Part shown: positions 18,548-26,999 of the stretch, piece after piece | Layout: each line of letters begins with the position of its first letter | How positions within the stretch are numbered: the stretch's first letter is position 1 | Assembly: GCA_030690405.1 (NCBI GenBank) | Contig: JAUYGU010000154.1 | Coordinates: 1 to 32,398, forward strand | Direction: 5' to 3' | Origin: Dehalococcoidia bacterium | GTDB lineage: Bacteria > Chloroflexota > Dehalococcoidia > SM23-28-2 > RBG-16-64-32 | DNA length: 32,398 nucleotides | Notes under the pieces: model-generated | Database searches by the model: none | The model's input: only the letters and a program-made list of their open reading frames with translations | Told to the model about the DNA's origin: nothing | Position numbers and translations under genes: made by a program

Positions 18548-19420
18548 GTGCATCGGCCTCTTTCCTCCTCTGACGCTCCTTCCGCCGACAGAAACACTAG
18601 CCAGGGCGCACGAGCCTTGACCGACGATCCTGACGCTGCCGGAAGGGAGTATCTCCGAAGGTACCTGCGCATCGCCCCGGCTGCCCTTGCGCTTTGGCGA
18701 GCGATAGAGGCGAAGCATATAGCGACGGCAGAGCTGCCACGTCCCATTCTTGACTTGGGGAGCGGATTTGGGGAGTTCGCCAGCGTGTTCTTCAATGATC
18801 CTCCGGACGTGGGCGTGGACATTCGCCGGCCTGATATGGTGCGTGCGCAAGAGGGTCAGTGCTACAAGTCGCTGGCGTTGGCCGATGGCCGTCAGTTACC
18901 GTTTCGAACGGAGAGCTTCGGCAGCGTGATGAGCGTCAGCGTGCTGGAGCACATCCCCCGCACTCATGAGGCGGTCGCTGAAGCGTACCGCGTTCTGAAG
19001 AGCGGCGGACGGTTCGTATTTACCGCCCCCACGCGGGACTTGAGTGAGTCCCTGTTCTACAGCCGACTTCTTAAGAGAGTAGGACTCTCCCCCTTGGGCC
19101 GGCTTTATGCATGGCTCCTCAACCGAGCCCTCTATCACGTAAGTCTCCTCAGTGAGCAGGACTGGCTTCGGCTGCTGGAGCAGGTAGGCTTCCGTGTGGA
19201 AGAACACCGGATGACGATCAACCGCCGGTCCCTGAGGGCTTTCGACCTAACGTTGCCTTTCGCCTTGCCCTCCCAGATATCGCGTCTCCTGCTGGGCCAC
19301 AGGCGCATTCTGCGGCCGGAATGGCTGGTCAAGTTCTGGCAGCGGCGCCTCGAAAAGTACGTCGTTGGGGATGACGGAGAGGGCGGCTGTAATCTATTTG
19401 TAGTAGCCAGGAAGCCCTGA
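18548..19420 (+). CDS. class I SAM-dependent methyltransferase
   Basis: A 290-residue protein with a methyltransferase-11-like core: motif I ILDLGSGFGEF (about 67-77), the acidic GVDIRRPDM (about 89-97), FGSVMSVSVLEHIPRTHEAV, and RVLKSGGRFVFTAPT. The C-terminal 100 residues look helical and basic and may contact the acceptor. The substrate is unknown; its position right behind a GtrA gene suggests a sugar or lipid in the same glycan pathway. It is assigned to GTG 18548, without a clear SD. The first 25 residues are low complexity, so the true start could be further in, for example near TTG 18617. It converges with the SDR gene. Confidence 0.85.
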   Translation: MHRPLSSSDAPSADRNTSQGARALTDDPDAAGREYLRRYLRIAPAALALWRAIEAKHIATAELPRPILDLGSGFGEFASVFFNDPPDVGVDIRRPDMVRAQEGQCYKSLALADGRQLPFRTESFGSVMSVSVLEHIPRTHEAVAEAYRVLKSGGRFVFTAPTRDLSESLFYSRLLKRVGLSPLGRLYAWLLNRALYHVSLLSEQDWLRLLEQVGFRVEEHRMTINRRSLRAFDLTLPFALPSQISRLLLGHRRILRPEWLVKFWQRRLEKYVVGDDGEGGCNLFVVARKP

Positions 19421-19435
19421 CGTGCGGCGGACGAC

Positions 19436-20410
19436 CTACGCCAGGCCCAGCTGCTCGCGCCAGTAGGCGACCAGATCCTTCATCGCCTCTTCGAACGTCA
19501 GTTCCGGCGCCCACCCGGTCAGCTTCCGGAACTTGGAGCTGTCGCCCACTAGGTAAGGTACATCGGACGGACGCAGACGCTCCGGGTCAATTGAGAAGGG
19601 CAACTCCCTACCGACGATGCCGGACAGCATATCTATCAGTTGGCGCATTGTTATTCCCTTGCCGGAACAGATATTGTAGACTTCCCCGGGCTCGCCCTTT
19701 TCCAGGGCCAGCCAGTACCCGCGAACGACATCTTTCACATGGCTGAAGTCTCGCACCGCATCTAGATTGCCCACCTTCAACTCAGAGGCCTCACCGGCGC
19801 AGACCGCCACCGCCTGCTTAGCAAAGTTGGAGGTCACGAACTCTTGGCCGCGGCGGGCGCCCTCATGGTTGAATGCTCGCGTAATCACGATGTGCATGCC
19901 GTAGGAACGCGCGTATTGGGTTCCCAGCAGATCGCAGGCGACTTTGGACACCGCGTAGGGAGAGAGCGGGCGCAAGGCCTGCGTCTCCACGATGGGACAC
20001 TCCTCCTCCCTCACGAGGCCGTACTCTTCGGACGAACCGGCTATCTGTATCCTCGGCGTTCCGCCGTCTGACCACTGGCGCAGGCTCTCCAGTATCGCCA
20101 GTGTACCCAGGACGTTGACCTGCATCGTGTAGTAGGGCGACTCGAAGGAGGCGGGGACGAAGGATTGGGCGGCCAGATGGAACACGATGTCCGGCCGGGC
20201 CGTCTTGATCACGGAAGAGATGGACCGGGAGTCCTCAAGCTCCATCTCCAAGAGATTGAACCGTTCGTTGGACAGCAGCCCTTGAACGTTGGTGAGAGGC
20301 GAGCGGTGGCGCCCCGTGCCGAAGACCTGGCAGCCCTGCTTCAGACAGTACTCGGCCAAGTGACTGCCAACAAACCCCGTGACGCCGGATATGAGAACAC
20401 GTGTGGGCAC
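19436..20410 (-). CDS. NAD-dependent epimerase/dehydratase, GDP-mannose 4,6-dehydratase / GDP-4-keto-6-deoxymannose reductase-like
   Basis: A 324-residue extended SDR. The nucleotide-binding motif GVTGFVGSHLAE lies at about 9-20 and the catalytic set comprises SSEEYG (about 126-131) and Tyr152-x3-Lys156 in SPYAVSK. DIVFHLAAQSFVPASFE and RAFNHEGARRGQEFVTSNFA are typical of the branch acting on GDP-mannose-derived sugars, namely GDP-mannose 4,6-dehydratase and the reductase producing GDP-D-rhamnose. Which of the two it is cannot be settled by eye. It begins with GTG 20410 and lies 49 nt downstream of the Ppm1-like gene on the same strand, linking GDP-mannose use to the mannosylation genes. Confidence 0.85.
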   Translation of the reverse strand: MPTRVLISGVTGFVGSHLAEYCLKQGCQVFGTGRHRSPLTNVQGLLSNERFNLLEMELEDSRSISSVIKTARPDIVFHLAAQSFVPASFESPYYTMQVNVLGTLAILESLRQWSDGGTPRIQIAGSSEEYGLVREEECPIVETQALRPLSPYAVSKVACDLLGTQYARSYGMHIVITRAFNHEGARRGQEFVTSNFAKQAVAVCAGEASELKVGNLDAVRDFSHVKDVVRGYWLALEKGEPGEVYNICSGKGITMRQLIDMLSGIVGRELPFSIDPERLRPSDVPYLVGDSSKFRKLTGWAPELTFEEAMKDLVAYWREQLGLA

Positions 20411-20459
20411 TTCTAGCGAACCATCCTTTCCGGGATAGGCTCAGTTATGTCGCTGACAG

Positions 20460-21197
20460 CTACCGCGCCCGCGGCGCCTTTCTGGCCCTGCCTCCCCACA
20501 GCCGCAAGCGTAGCATGACCACCAGCGCCTCAGCAATCATCCCCCATGTCATCTTCGACTGACCGGTTCGCCGCTCAACAAAGTTGATGGGCACTTCCCG
20601 GAACTTCTTGCCGGACCGGTGGCAAGCATAGTTGATCTCGTACAGGGAGGCGAATCCCCGGGAGCGGATTTCACTGAAATTGAGGGACTCCAGCGTGGCC
20701 CGCGGGAAGCACTTGAATCCCCCGGTGCAGTCGCGAATCGGCAGCGCCAAGAGGAGATGCGCGACCATGTTGCCGCCCCTACTGATGAGCCTCCGCCGAA
20801 AGGGCCAGCCCTCCGTGCTACCCCCCTTGACGTAGCGGGAGCCGATGGCGAGATCCGCGTCTTTGGCGGCCTCAACCAGACGGGAGATGTCGGTGGGGTT
20901 GTGGGAGTAGTCCGCGTCCATCTGAACGATGTAGTCGGCGCCCAAATCCAGCGCCGCCCGGAATCCTTCAAGGTAGGCGCTGCCGTATCCGATCCTCGCC
21001 GCTCGGTGGACGACATGAATGCGCGGCTGTTTCGCCGCCATCTCCGCCACAAGCCGGCCCGTGCCGTCCGGCGAATTGTCGTCCACCACTATCGCCTCGT
21101 ACTCCGGTCCCTGGCTCAGGATCTCTGGCAGGATGCCTGGAATGTTCTCCGCCTCGTTATAGGTGCCGATAACTACTACGTATTTCATGGTCTTCAC
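20460..21197 (-). CDS. polyprenol-phosphate-mannose synthase-like GT2 (Ppm1/DPM1 type)
   Basis: A 245-residue cytoplasmic-face glycosyltransferase predicted to transfer mannose from GDP-mannose to a polyprenyl phosphate. The GT2 signature is clear: IGTYNEAENI (about 10-19), VVDDNSPDGTG (about 37-47), the metal-binding DADYSH (about 94-99, Asp94 and Asp96), AIGSRYVKGGSTEGW, and DCTGGFKCF. Bacterial Ppm1 and eukaryotic DPM1 share this single-domain form without a membrane part. The start may be GTG 21197 or the ATG three codons in (21188). It sits 44 nt downstream of a PMT-family gene, matching the functional pair that makes and uses lipid-linked mannose. Confidence 0.88.
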   Translation of the reverse strand: MKTMKYVVVIGTYNEAENIPGILPEILSQGPEYEAIVVDDNSPDGTGRLVAEMAAKQPRIHVVHRAARIGYGSAYLEGFRAALDLGADYIVQMDADYSHNPTDISRLVEAAKDADLAIGSRYVKGGSTEGWPFRRRLISRGGNMVAHLLLALPIRDCTGGFKCFPRATLESLNFSEIRSRGFASLYEINYACHRSGKKFREVPINFVERRTGQSKMTWGMIAEALVVMLRLRLWGGRARKAPRAR

Positions 21198-21241
21198 TTA
21201 ACCGCGGATGCGCCATCGCGCCTGACTGTTACACGACCCAT

Positions 21242-22840
21242 CTAGCGCCACGAATCGAACCAGAAATACGACTCTGCCAGGCCGTTAGAGACGTCTACTG
21301 CGGCCAGGTGGGGGTAGAAGTAGATGAACGTCACGGCAACCGCCGCCAGGAAGACGACCGCTCCCATCCGACCCCAGGTCCGCTGCCACGACCTATAGAC
21401 GACGTAGGCCAGGGCTAGCATCAAGAAGGAGAGACTCGGCAGGTAGTGATAAATGAACAATAGCCGGGGCTGTATGGCCCACGGCAGGAGGAAACCGAGA
21501 TAGGCCAGCAGCACGAATAGCAGCGCTGCTTGTTCGGGGCCAACAGCGCCCGATAGAGAGAGCTTGCCGGCCGCTACGTCCAGCCTGGCCCGCACCCCAC
21601 GGAGGCCCTGCCACAGCGCGAAGCCCAGGGCGGGAAGGCCGAACCAGAAGATGATTGGATTGCCCAACGCGTAGATCTTGGCACCGTCAGGGCCCGAGTA
21701 GAGAAAAACCGGCCGCCTCATTATTGGCCACGTGTCCCAGGGAGACGAGTAGGGGTGGAAGGCTTCCGGGCCCGAGACTAGCGGGTTCGCCGCATGGAAC
21801 TGATACCCGTCGCGGTTCAACAGGATCACGTCTCCAAGGGTATGCCCACTGAACAGCATGGGGACGTAGGTCAGGAGATAGATGGACAGGGGCACGACGA
21901 CGAAGAACAGCGGCAGAATGGCGAGCGAACCGGCAAGAGCGTTCTCCTCCTCGTGGCCTTTTCCAGGACGCGAAGATCGGTAGACAAAGTAGGCAGCAAG
22001 GGGTGCCAGGGCCCAGAACGCCATCCACAAACCCAAGGCCAGGCTGAAGACGGGCGCCGACAGGTCGGGCACGAATACACCGGGCGGGACCTTTTCGACT
22101 AGTAAGCCGCCGAACATGACCGGGGTGCCCAGATAAAACACCAGCAAGGCCAGCGGAGCCAGGTAGAGCACTCTGGGTCCATTGCCCTGTTCGGCCTGCC
22201 AGTACCGGTACAATAAGTAGATGACGATGGGGAAGATGGTCAAGAGAGCGACCAGCTTGGTGGCCAGAGCGGCCCCGAAGAAGATACCGGAGAACAGGAA
22301 CCGGTCAGACAGAAGGAAGTAGATGGAGCCCAGCATGAAGAACAATAGATACGAATCCGGTGTGGCGATCCTCGCCTGAACGAACGACAGTCCGTCGAAG
22401 ACCATAAAGAAGGCGGCGGCGATGCCGACGATCTCGCTCTTGAACAGCCGCTTCCCCAGCAGATAGATGAAGGCAACCGACCCGACGCCCGCCAGGGCGC
22501 CGAAGAACCGCCAGCCAAAGGGGTTGTCCTCGCCGAAGAAGGCCATTCCCCCGGCAATGAACAGCTTCGAGAGAGGGGGATGGGTGTTCTCGTGAGGGAC
22601 ACCCTCGGGACCGCCTAAGAATTCCCAAGCATCCGGGTTGCCGTCGAGTATCGTGACGGCGGCGGTCGCGACTTGGGTCTCGTCAAAGTAGAACTCGCCC
22701 GGCGTGCCGAGGCGCCAGAAGCGGGTGAAGAGCGCGGCCGCCAGCAGGCCGATGAGCAAGCCAATGAGCACCAGCTGGCGCGTGGTGAGGGATCCCGTCA
22801 GGGTCAGGCCCACGGTGGGAGCGCGGTCCGCAGGTTTCAA
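21242..22840 (-). CDS. PMT-family (GT39) O-mannosyltransferase
   Basis: A 532-residue membrane enzyme expected to transfer mannose from polyprenyl-phosphate-mannose to Ser/Thr of exported proteins. The first large loop carries the catalytic acidic pair Asp53-Glu54 in GEFYFDETQ. Then come HENTHPPLSKLFIAGG (about 83-98), a strong family motif, WRFFGALAGVGSV, and QARIATPDSYLLFF. About eleven helices follow, including a C-terminal bundle (PWAIQPRLLFIYHYLPSLSFL) of the PMT 4TMC type. It is first in a minus-strand operon with Ppm1 and the GDP-sugar SDR. Thr/Pro-rich secreted proteins in the same window are plausible acceptors. Confidence 0.9.
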   Translation of the reverse strand: MKPADRAPTVGLTLTGSLTTRQLVLIGLLIGLLAAALFTRFWRLGTPGEFYFDETQVATAAVTILDGNPDAWEFLGGPEGVPHENTHPPLSKLFIAGGMAFFGEDNPFGWRFFGALAGVGSVAFIYLLGKRLFKSEIVGIAAAFFMVFDGLSFVQARIATPDSYLLFFMLGSIYFLLSDRFLFSGIFFGAALATKLVALLTIFPIVIYLLYRYWQAEQGNGPRVLYLAPLALLVFYLGTPVMFGGLLVEKVPPGVFVPDLSAPVFSLALGLWMAFWALAPLAAYFVYRSSRPGKGHEEENALAGSLAILPLFFVVVPLSIYLLTYVPMLFSGHTLGDVILLNRDGYQFHAANPLVSGPEAFHPYSSPWDTWPIMRRPVFLYSGPDGAKIYALGNPIIFWFGLPALGFALWQGLRGVRARLDVAAGKLSLSGAVGPEQAALLFVLLAYLGFLLPWAIQPRLLFIYHYLPSLSFLMLALAYVVYRSWQRTWGRMGAVVFLAAVAVTFIYFYPHLAAVDVSNGLAESYFWFDSWR

Positions 22841-23184
22841 ACTGCCCCGGAACTCCTCCCGGGCCGGCCGGAACCCCGCATTCGCTGTGACGCCAGCCCA
22901 ACCTGCGGCCCGGTACCGGGAACCGGCGCGCCTATCGCCAACTCTAGCATCTCATCTATCGCAGCTGGACTGGATCAAGGCAGATGCAGATATTGGGTTA
23001 ACATCGCCCGCAAATCATACAACGTACAGATACGTAGATGCGTTATAGCAGAAGAACACGATATCATACTAATCCCTGAGACCTCGGTGGGCCAATCGCC
23101 GGCGCCGGCTCCAGAGACGACTCTCGTCCGTTCGCCGATCAGGTAGGGGGGTCAGCGAGGATTAGGGGGAGGCTAGCCGACCAG
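22841..23184. other. divergent intergenic region between PMT and GT-C genes
   Basis: This 344-bp stretch has no gene. The middle (about 22980-23080) is noticeably more AT-rich than its flanks and presumably holds the divergent promoters. CATACA and CATACT hexamers on the plus strand and a TATGAT on the minus strand are possible -10 boxes, but none has a good -35. A 12-bp palindrome CCCGGTACCGGG lies at 22909-22920. Confidence 0.3.
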
Positions 23185-24486
23185 GTGAGCACGATCGAAT
23201 TAGGCTCAAAGTCCCGGTGGCAGCCGGTAACCTTACTGGCTCGAAGGTCTGCCGTTCCCGTCTTGATCTTCGTCATCGTTCTGGCGGGGTATTATCTCTC
23301 CACCACCGAGCTGCGCACCCGAGAGGCTCCCAACTGGTTTCAGCACCACCTCTATCTTGCCCAGGCCATGCTGAACGGCAACTTCGATGTCGGAGCGGCC
23401 GGTATCCCTGACTTCTACCATGACACCGTATCCGAGGGAACGAGCAAATACGTCACCTTCCCACCAGGGCCATCTATCCTCTTACTACCCTTCGTGGCGA
23501 TCTGGGGAACGAATCTTCCTCAGATCCCTCTGCTGGGGACGGGCTTCTCTCAAATCTACTTTAGTATGGTCCTGGGAGCGGTCAACGCGGTCCTGTTCTG
23601 GTACCTGCTTGGGCTGTTGAACATAAGCAGTACCACCAAGCTTCTGCTGGTGCCCTTCTTCGCCTTCGGCACGGTGCACTTTTTCACAGCCACCACAGGC
23701 ACCGCCTGGCACTACGCCCACGTATCGGCGGTTTTCTTCATGTTGCTTGCGATTATCTTCCTGTTGCGTAAGGCCTCACCGGTCATCCCAGCCGTTTTCC
23801 TGGGTCTCGCCTTCCTCAGCCGCGAGCCCACGATCCTGGCCGCCCCCTTCTTCGCCTACTGGATCGTGCGACAGCGTCACGAGTCGATCTTCGCCAAAGA
23901 GACGCTGCTCGACAGGCAGTCGCTCTCCCAGATGGGTCTCTTCGCAGCAGGGCTGGTCCCGTTCGTCGCCTTCTGGTTCTTCTACAACGTCGCCAGGTTC
24001 GGCGGCCCCTTGGACACCGGATACGATACGCTCTATGAGCGGTATGGCCACTTGTACCCCTTCTACCCTCACTTCGGTCAATTCGATGTGCGCAACATCC
24101 CCCTTCACCTGTACACCCTCTTCTTCATGCCACCGGATTTCGTCCCCGTCTTCATCCGCCCGTCCCCGTACGGCATGAGCGTAGTCCTCACCTCGCCGGC
24201 CTTCATCTATGCGGCGTTCGTGAAGAGGCAGCACGTTCTGAGGACCGGTTCCTGGCTAGCCATCGGTTTCGTGTCCATACCCCTTCTACTTCATTACAGT
24301 CAGGGCTGGGTCCAATTCGGCTACCGGTTTCTGCTGGACTTTGCGCCCTTCTTGCTCATCCTGACGGCCTTCGGGTTTGACGACAACGATTCTCGGAGAT
24401 CGTTGTGGATCAAGGTGACGCTCGTCGGGGTCTCCGTGGTTGTGGGCTTCTGGGGCCGGCATTGGGCCAACGCACTGGGCTGGTAA
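23185..24486 (+). CDS. polytopic membrane protein, GT-C glycosyltransferase-like
   Basis: A 433-residue protein with about ten hydrophobic helices. The first extracytoplasmic loop is long (about 40-92) and contains APNWFQHHLYLAQAMLNGNFD and FYHDTVSEGTSKYVTFPPGPS, which is the layout of the GT-C superfamily (an acidic loop after helix 1, then a Pro-rich entry to helix 2). LAFLSREPTILAAPFFAYWIVRQ later resembles the same class. The donor is presumably a lipid-linked sugar; no family-level name can be given. GTG 23185 is used, preceded by GGGGGAGG at about 23166-23173, which is rather far. It is followed after 42 nt by the PIG-V-like gene on the same strand. Confidence 0.75.
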   Translation: MSTIELGSKSRWQPVTLLARRSAVPVLIFVIVLAGYYLSTTELRTREAPNWFQHHLYLAQAMLNGNFDVGAAGIPDFYHDTVSEGTSKYVTFPPGPSILLLPFVAIWGTNLPQIPLLGTGFSQIYFSMVLGAVNAVLFWYLLGLLNISSTTKLLLVPFFAFGTVHFFTATTGTAWHYAHVSAVFFMLLAIIFLLRKASPVIPAVFLGLAFLSREPTILAAPFFAYWIVRQRHESIFAKETLLDRQSLSQMGLFAAGLVPFVAFWFFYNVARFGGPLDTGYDTLYERYGHLYPFYPHFGQFDVRNIPLHLYTLFFMPPDFVPVFIRPSPYGMSVVLTSPAFIYAAFVKRQHVLRTGSWLAIGFVSIPLLLHYSQGWVQFGYRFLLDFAPFLLILTAFGFDDNDSRRSLWIKVTLVGVSVVVGFWGRHWANALGW

Positions 24487-24528
24487 GACCCATCATCATG
24501 CCGTCCCCCAACCTCAGCCTGGTTTCCG

Positions 24529-25698
24529 ATGTTTAACAGGACTCGAGAAATCAGCCTTTCCGGGATAGAAATACTCAAGCGGAGACTGAGGCTGAGCGAG
24601 GAGGAGTGGCGGTTCCTCTTGCGGGCGTCGCTGCTGGCCCTGGGCGTCTGGCTGGGGCTGCTCCTGGCGAGCTACATTATCGGGCTCATGATCATAGGCC
24701 GGGAGAACACGCCCCTGGGGAATATCCTGCTGGAGGTATTGAACAGGTGGGACGCTCCTCACTACCTCCGCATCGCTGAAGTGGGCTATCGGGACGAAGG
24801 CGAAGACCGCTTCCTCATCGTGTTCTTCCCCCTCTATCCCCTCGCTATCCGCATTGTGCATATCGTCATCCCTAGCTACTTCGTCTCTGCGCTGGTGGTC
24901 TCCGCGCTGGCCTCCGTCGCGGCCGGCTTCTTTCTCCAAGCTCTGGCCAGGCTGGACGGGGACCAGGAAGAGGCGGACCGCAGCCTCTGGTACTTCTTCC
25001 TCTTCCCGACCGCCTACTTCTTCTTCGTACCCTACACCGAGGCCCTCTTCATAGCCCTGGTGCTTGGCTCGTTCCTGGGGGCACGCCGGCGACGCTGGGC
25101 CTGGTGCGGAACCCTAGGCATGCTGGCCTGCGCCACCCGGATGCAGGGGCTGGCGCTGGTTCCTGCTTTGGCTTTCGAAGCCGTCTGGCAGGAAAGGTGG
25201 CGGGCTCCCCAGCGCGCCTTCTGGCTGCTCCTGGTTCCTCTCGGCTTCGTGGCCTATCTGGGAATCAATTGGATGGTCCTGGGTAACCCCCTCGAGTTTG
25301 TTGACATACAGCGGCTCCACTGGAGCCACACCTCCATCTGGCCCTGGGAGTCCCTGACCGACGCCATTCACCACGTTAGATCAGACCCCCCGGGGCCGTT
25401 CCGCACCCAAGTATTCGAGTTCCGCCTGGCCGCGATCGCCTTTGCCGCGGCTTTGCTGATCGGTGCGGCGCGCTGGCTGCGGCCCTCCTACCAGATCTAC
25501 GCCTGGGTTGGGATGATCCTCCTCATGTCGGTAACTTTCCAGATCAGCATGCCGCGCTATCTGCTGGCGGTGTTCCCGCTATTCCTGATCATGGCTCGGC
25601 TGGGCCGCACGGAGGCCATCCATCACGCCTCTCTGGCGATATCCGCCGTACTCATGGGCAGCTTCTTCGTTATCTACGCCACCCGGTTCGGCTTTTGA
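24529..25698 (+). CDS. PIG-V-like mannosyltransferase, membrane protein
   Basis: A 389-residue integral membrane protein matching bacterial relatives of PIG-V (the second mannosyltransferase of GPI-anchor synthesis, GT76). The loop after helix 1 carries NRWDAPHYLRIAEVGY (about 72-87), followed by FFPLYPLAIR (about 99-108). FLFPTAYFFFVPYTEALFIAL and CATRMQGLALVPAL complete the typical series of motifs. It likely transfers mannose from polyprenyl-phosphate-mannose to a glycolipid or polysaccharide outside the membrane; the acceptor is unknown. It starts at ATG 24529 and is probably cotranscribed with the GT-C gene ahead of it. Confidence 0.85.
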   Translation: MFNRTREISLSGIEILKRRLRLSEEEWRFLLRASLLALGVWLGLLLASYIIGLMIIGRENTPLGNILLEVLNRWDAPHYLRIAEVGYRDEGEDRFLIVFFPLYPLAIRIVHIVIPSYFVSALVVSALASVAAGFFLQALARLDGDQEEADRSLWYFFLFPTAYFFFVPYTEALFIALVLGSFLGARRRRWAWCGTLGMLACATRMQGLALVPALAFEAVWQERWRAPQRAFWLLLVPLGFVAYLGINWMVLGNPLEFVDIQRLHWSHTSIWPWESLTDAIHHVRSDPPGPFRTQVFEFRLAAIAFAAALLIGAARWLRPSYQIYAWVGMILLMSVTFQISMPRYLLAVFPLFLIMARLGRTEAIHHASLAISAVLMGSFFVIYATRFGF

Positions 25699-25792
25699 CC
25701 CTGAACGACGTTGCCGATACGTCACGCGTTCAGGCCATGCGTGCAATGAAACGTGCGCCTGCGTCTGGAGGATGCTATAAACCTAACCCCGC

Positions 25793-25801
25793 TGGTATAC
25801 T
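25793..25801 (+). promoter_or_regulatory. extended -10 promoter of the first dehydrogenase gene, predicted leaderless
   Basis: TGG followed by TATACT (25796-25801) is an extended -10. The ATG begins at 25809, 7 nt after the hexamer, where the transcript itself would start. No good -35 is seen. Confidence 0.5.
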
Positions 25802-25808
25802 TCAAGGC

Positions 25809-26954
25809 ATGAGTTCGCGTGCCTTCGTGATGGCACCGGTTTTCCTCGCCTTGTTGTTCTTGGCGTCCGCCTGCGGTGGCAGCGAAAAGAACGCATTCGA
25901 GGTGGATTCGCTTGTGGTGACTGAAGCTGATCGTCCCATCGCCATGGCCTTCGCACCGGACGGGCGGCTGTTCTACGCCGAGCAGCTCACGGGTGACATT
26001 CGCGTCATCGACGCCGAGGGCCAGGTACAATCGCAGCCCTTCGCCCACGTCGACATCTTTCTTGGGGGAGGCACTCTAGTGGAGTGGGGGCTCATGGGCT
26101 TGGCTGTGGACGTTGACTTTGAGTCAAACCACTACGTCTACGCATATTTCACCCAGTCGGCAGACCCCGGCCCGCCCGCAGAAGTGAAGCCGGTTGTCAT
26201 CCGCTTCACCGAAAACGACAATACCGGCCAACAGCCCAAAATCCTCATGGATGATCTCCCGCCGTCTTCAAGCTTTTTCAACGTCGCCGGTAGCATCCAT
26301 TCCGGCCCGGACGGCTTCCTGTATGTGAGCGTCGGAGATTACGACAACCCCGAATTCGCAATTGACCTGACCGTGGCCCAAGGCAAGATGCTCCGCCTTG
26401 ACAAGGAGACCGGTGCCGCGGCGCCGGCCAACCCCTTCGCGAACCAATTTGGCGCCGACCCCCGCATCTTCGCCTATGGCTTCCGAGAGGATTTCGACTT
26501 CGCCTTCCATCCCCAGTCGGGCGAGCTCTATGGCAGCGACCAGACCCCGGTAAGTTGTTCCGAGCTGAACATCATCAAGGGGGGCGCCAGCTACGGTTGG
26601 CCGTCCGGCGAGTTCCCATGGCCGGACTGCCTGGCGGGACAGCAAAACCCAGCGATCCATTTCTTCGCCAAAGAGGGCCTGGAGCCAGGGGTGTTCCTCT
26701 CCTTCGTCACTAGTACGGGGCTGGAGTTCGTGAGCGGCAAGGTCTATCCACTCCTTGGCGACAGCCTGCTGGTCTGCGAGCGCGAGACTAAGCAGATGCG
26801 GCGCGTGGTCCTGAGCGGGGCTGCTCTGGATCAGGTGACCGATGACGATGTCGTCGTCAAGGACTGCTGGATGGATATCGCCGTCAGCCCTGGCGGCATC
26901 GTCTACTACAGCAACGACACCGAGATACGCCGCCTGGTCCAGATCTCTAAGTAG
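25809..26954 (+). CDS. glucose/sorbosone dehydrogenase-like lipoprotein, copy 1
   Basis: A 381-residue exported beta-propeller protein of the GSDH family, whose characterised members are PQQ-dependent sugar dehydrogenases. I chose ATG 25809 because it opens a classical lipoprotein signal (hydrophobic core, LASAC lipobox, Cys22) and sits directly behind a -10 box; the frame is open further upstream but has no signal there. Propeller motifs include AMAFAPDGRLFYAEQLTG, WGLMGLAVDVDF, GSIHSGPDGFLYVSVGDYDNP, RIFAYGFREDFDFAFHPQSGELYGSDQTP and the closing AVSPGGIVYYSNDTEIRRLVQ. Whether PQQ or calcium is bound is not proven. The next gene is a tandem paralogue. Confidence 0.88.
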   Translation: MSSRAFVMAPVFLALLFLASACGGSEKNAFEVDSLVVTEADRPIAMAFAPDGRLFYAEQLTGDIRVIDAEGQVQSQPFAHVDIFLGGGTLVEWGLMGLAVDVDFESNHYVYAYFTQSADPGPPAEVKPVVIRFTENDNTGQQPKILMDDLPPSSSFFNVAGSIHSGPDGFLYVSVGDYDNPEFAIDLTVAQGKMLRLDKETGAAAPANPFANQFGADPRIFAYGFREDFDFAFHPQSGELYGSDQTPVSCSELNIIKGGASYGWPSGEFPWPDCLAGQQNPAIHFFAKEGLEPGVFLSFVTSTGLEFVSGKVYPLLGDSLLVCERETKQMRRVVLSGAALDQVTDDDVVVKDCWMDIAVSPGGIVYYSNDTEIRRLVQISK

Positions 26955-26983
26955 CGGCTCAACTTCCTCTAGTGCCTGCGACC

Positions 26984-26992
26984 TGATATATT
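26984..26992 (+). promoter_or_regulatory. extended -10 promoter of the second dehydrogenase gene, predicted leaderless
   Basis: TGA followed by TATATT (26987-26992) repeats the arrangement seen before copy 1, again exactly 7 nt before the ATG (27000). A poor TTCCTC lies 17 nt upstream. Confidence 0.5.
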
Positions 26993-26999
26993 CCACCGC

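Noticed and set aside
22841..23184. Frames spanning the divergent region upstream of the GT-C gene (for example 22673-23146)
   Set aside because: They begin inside the antisense of the PMT gene, lack any domain, and have no SD. Treated as chance open frames.
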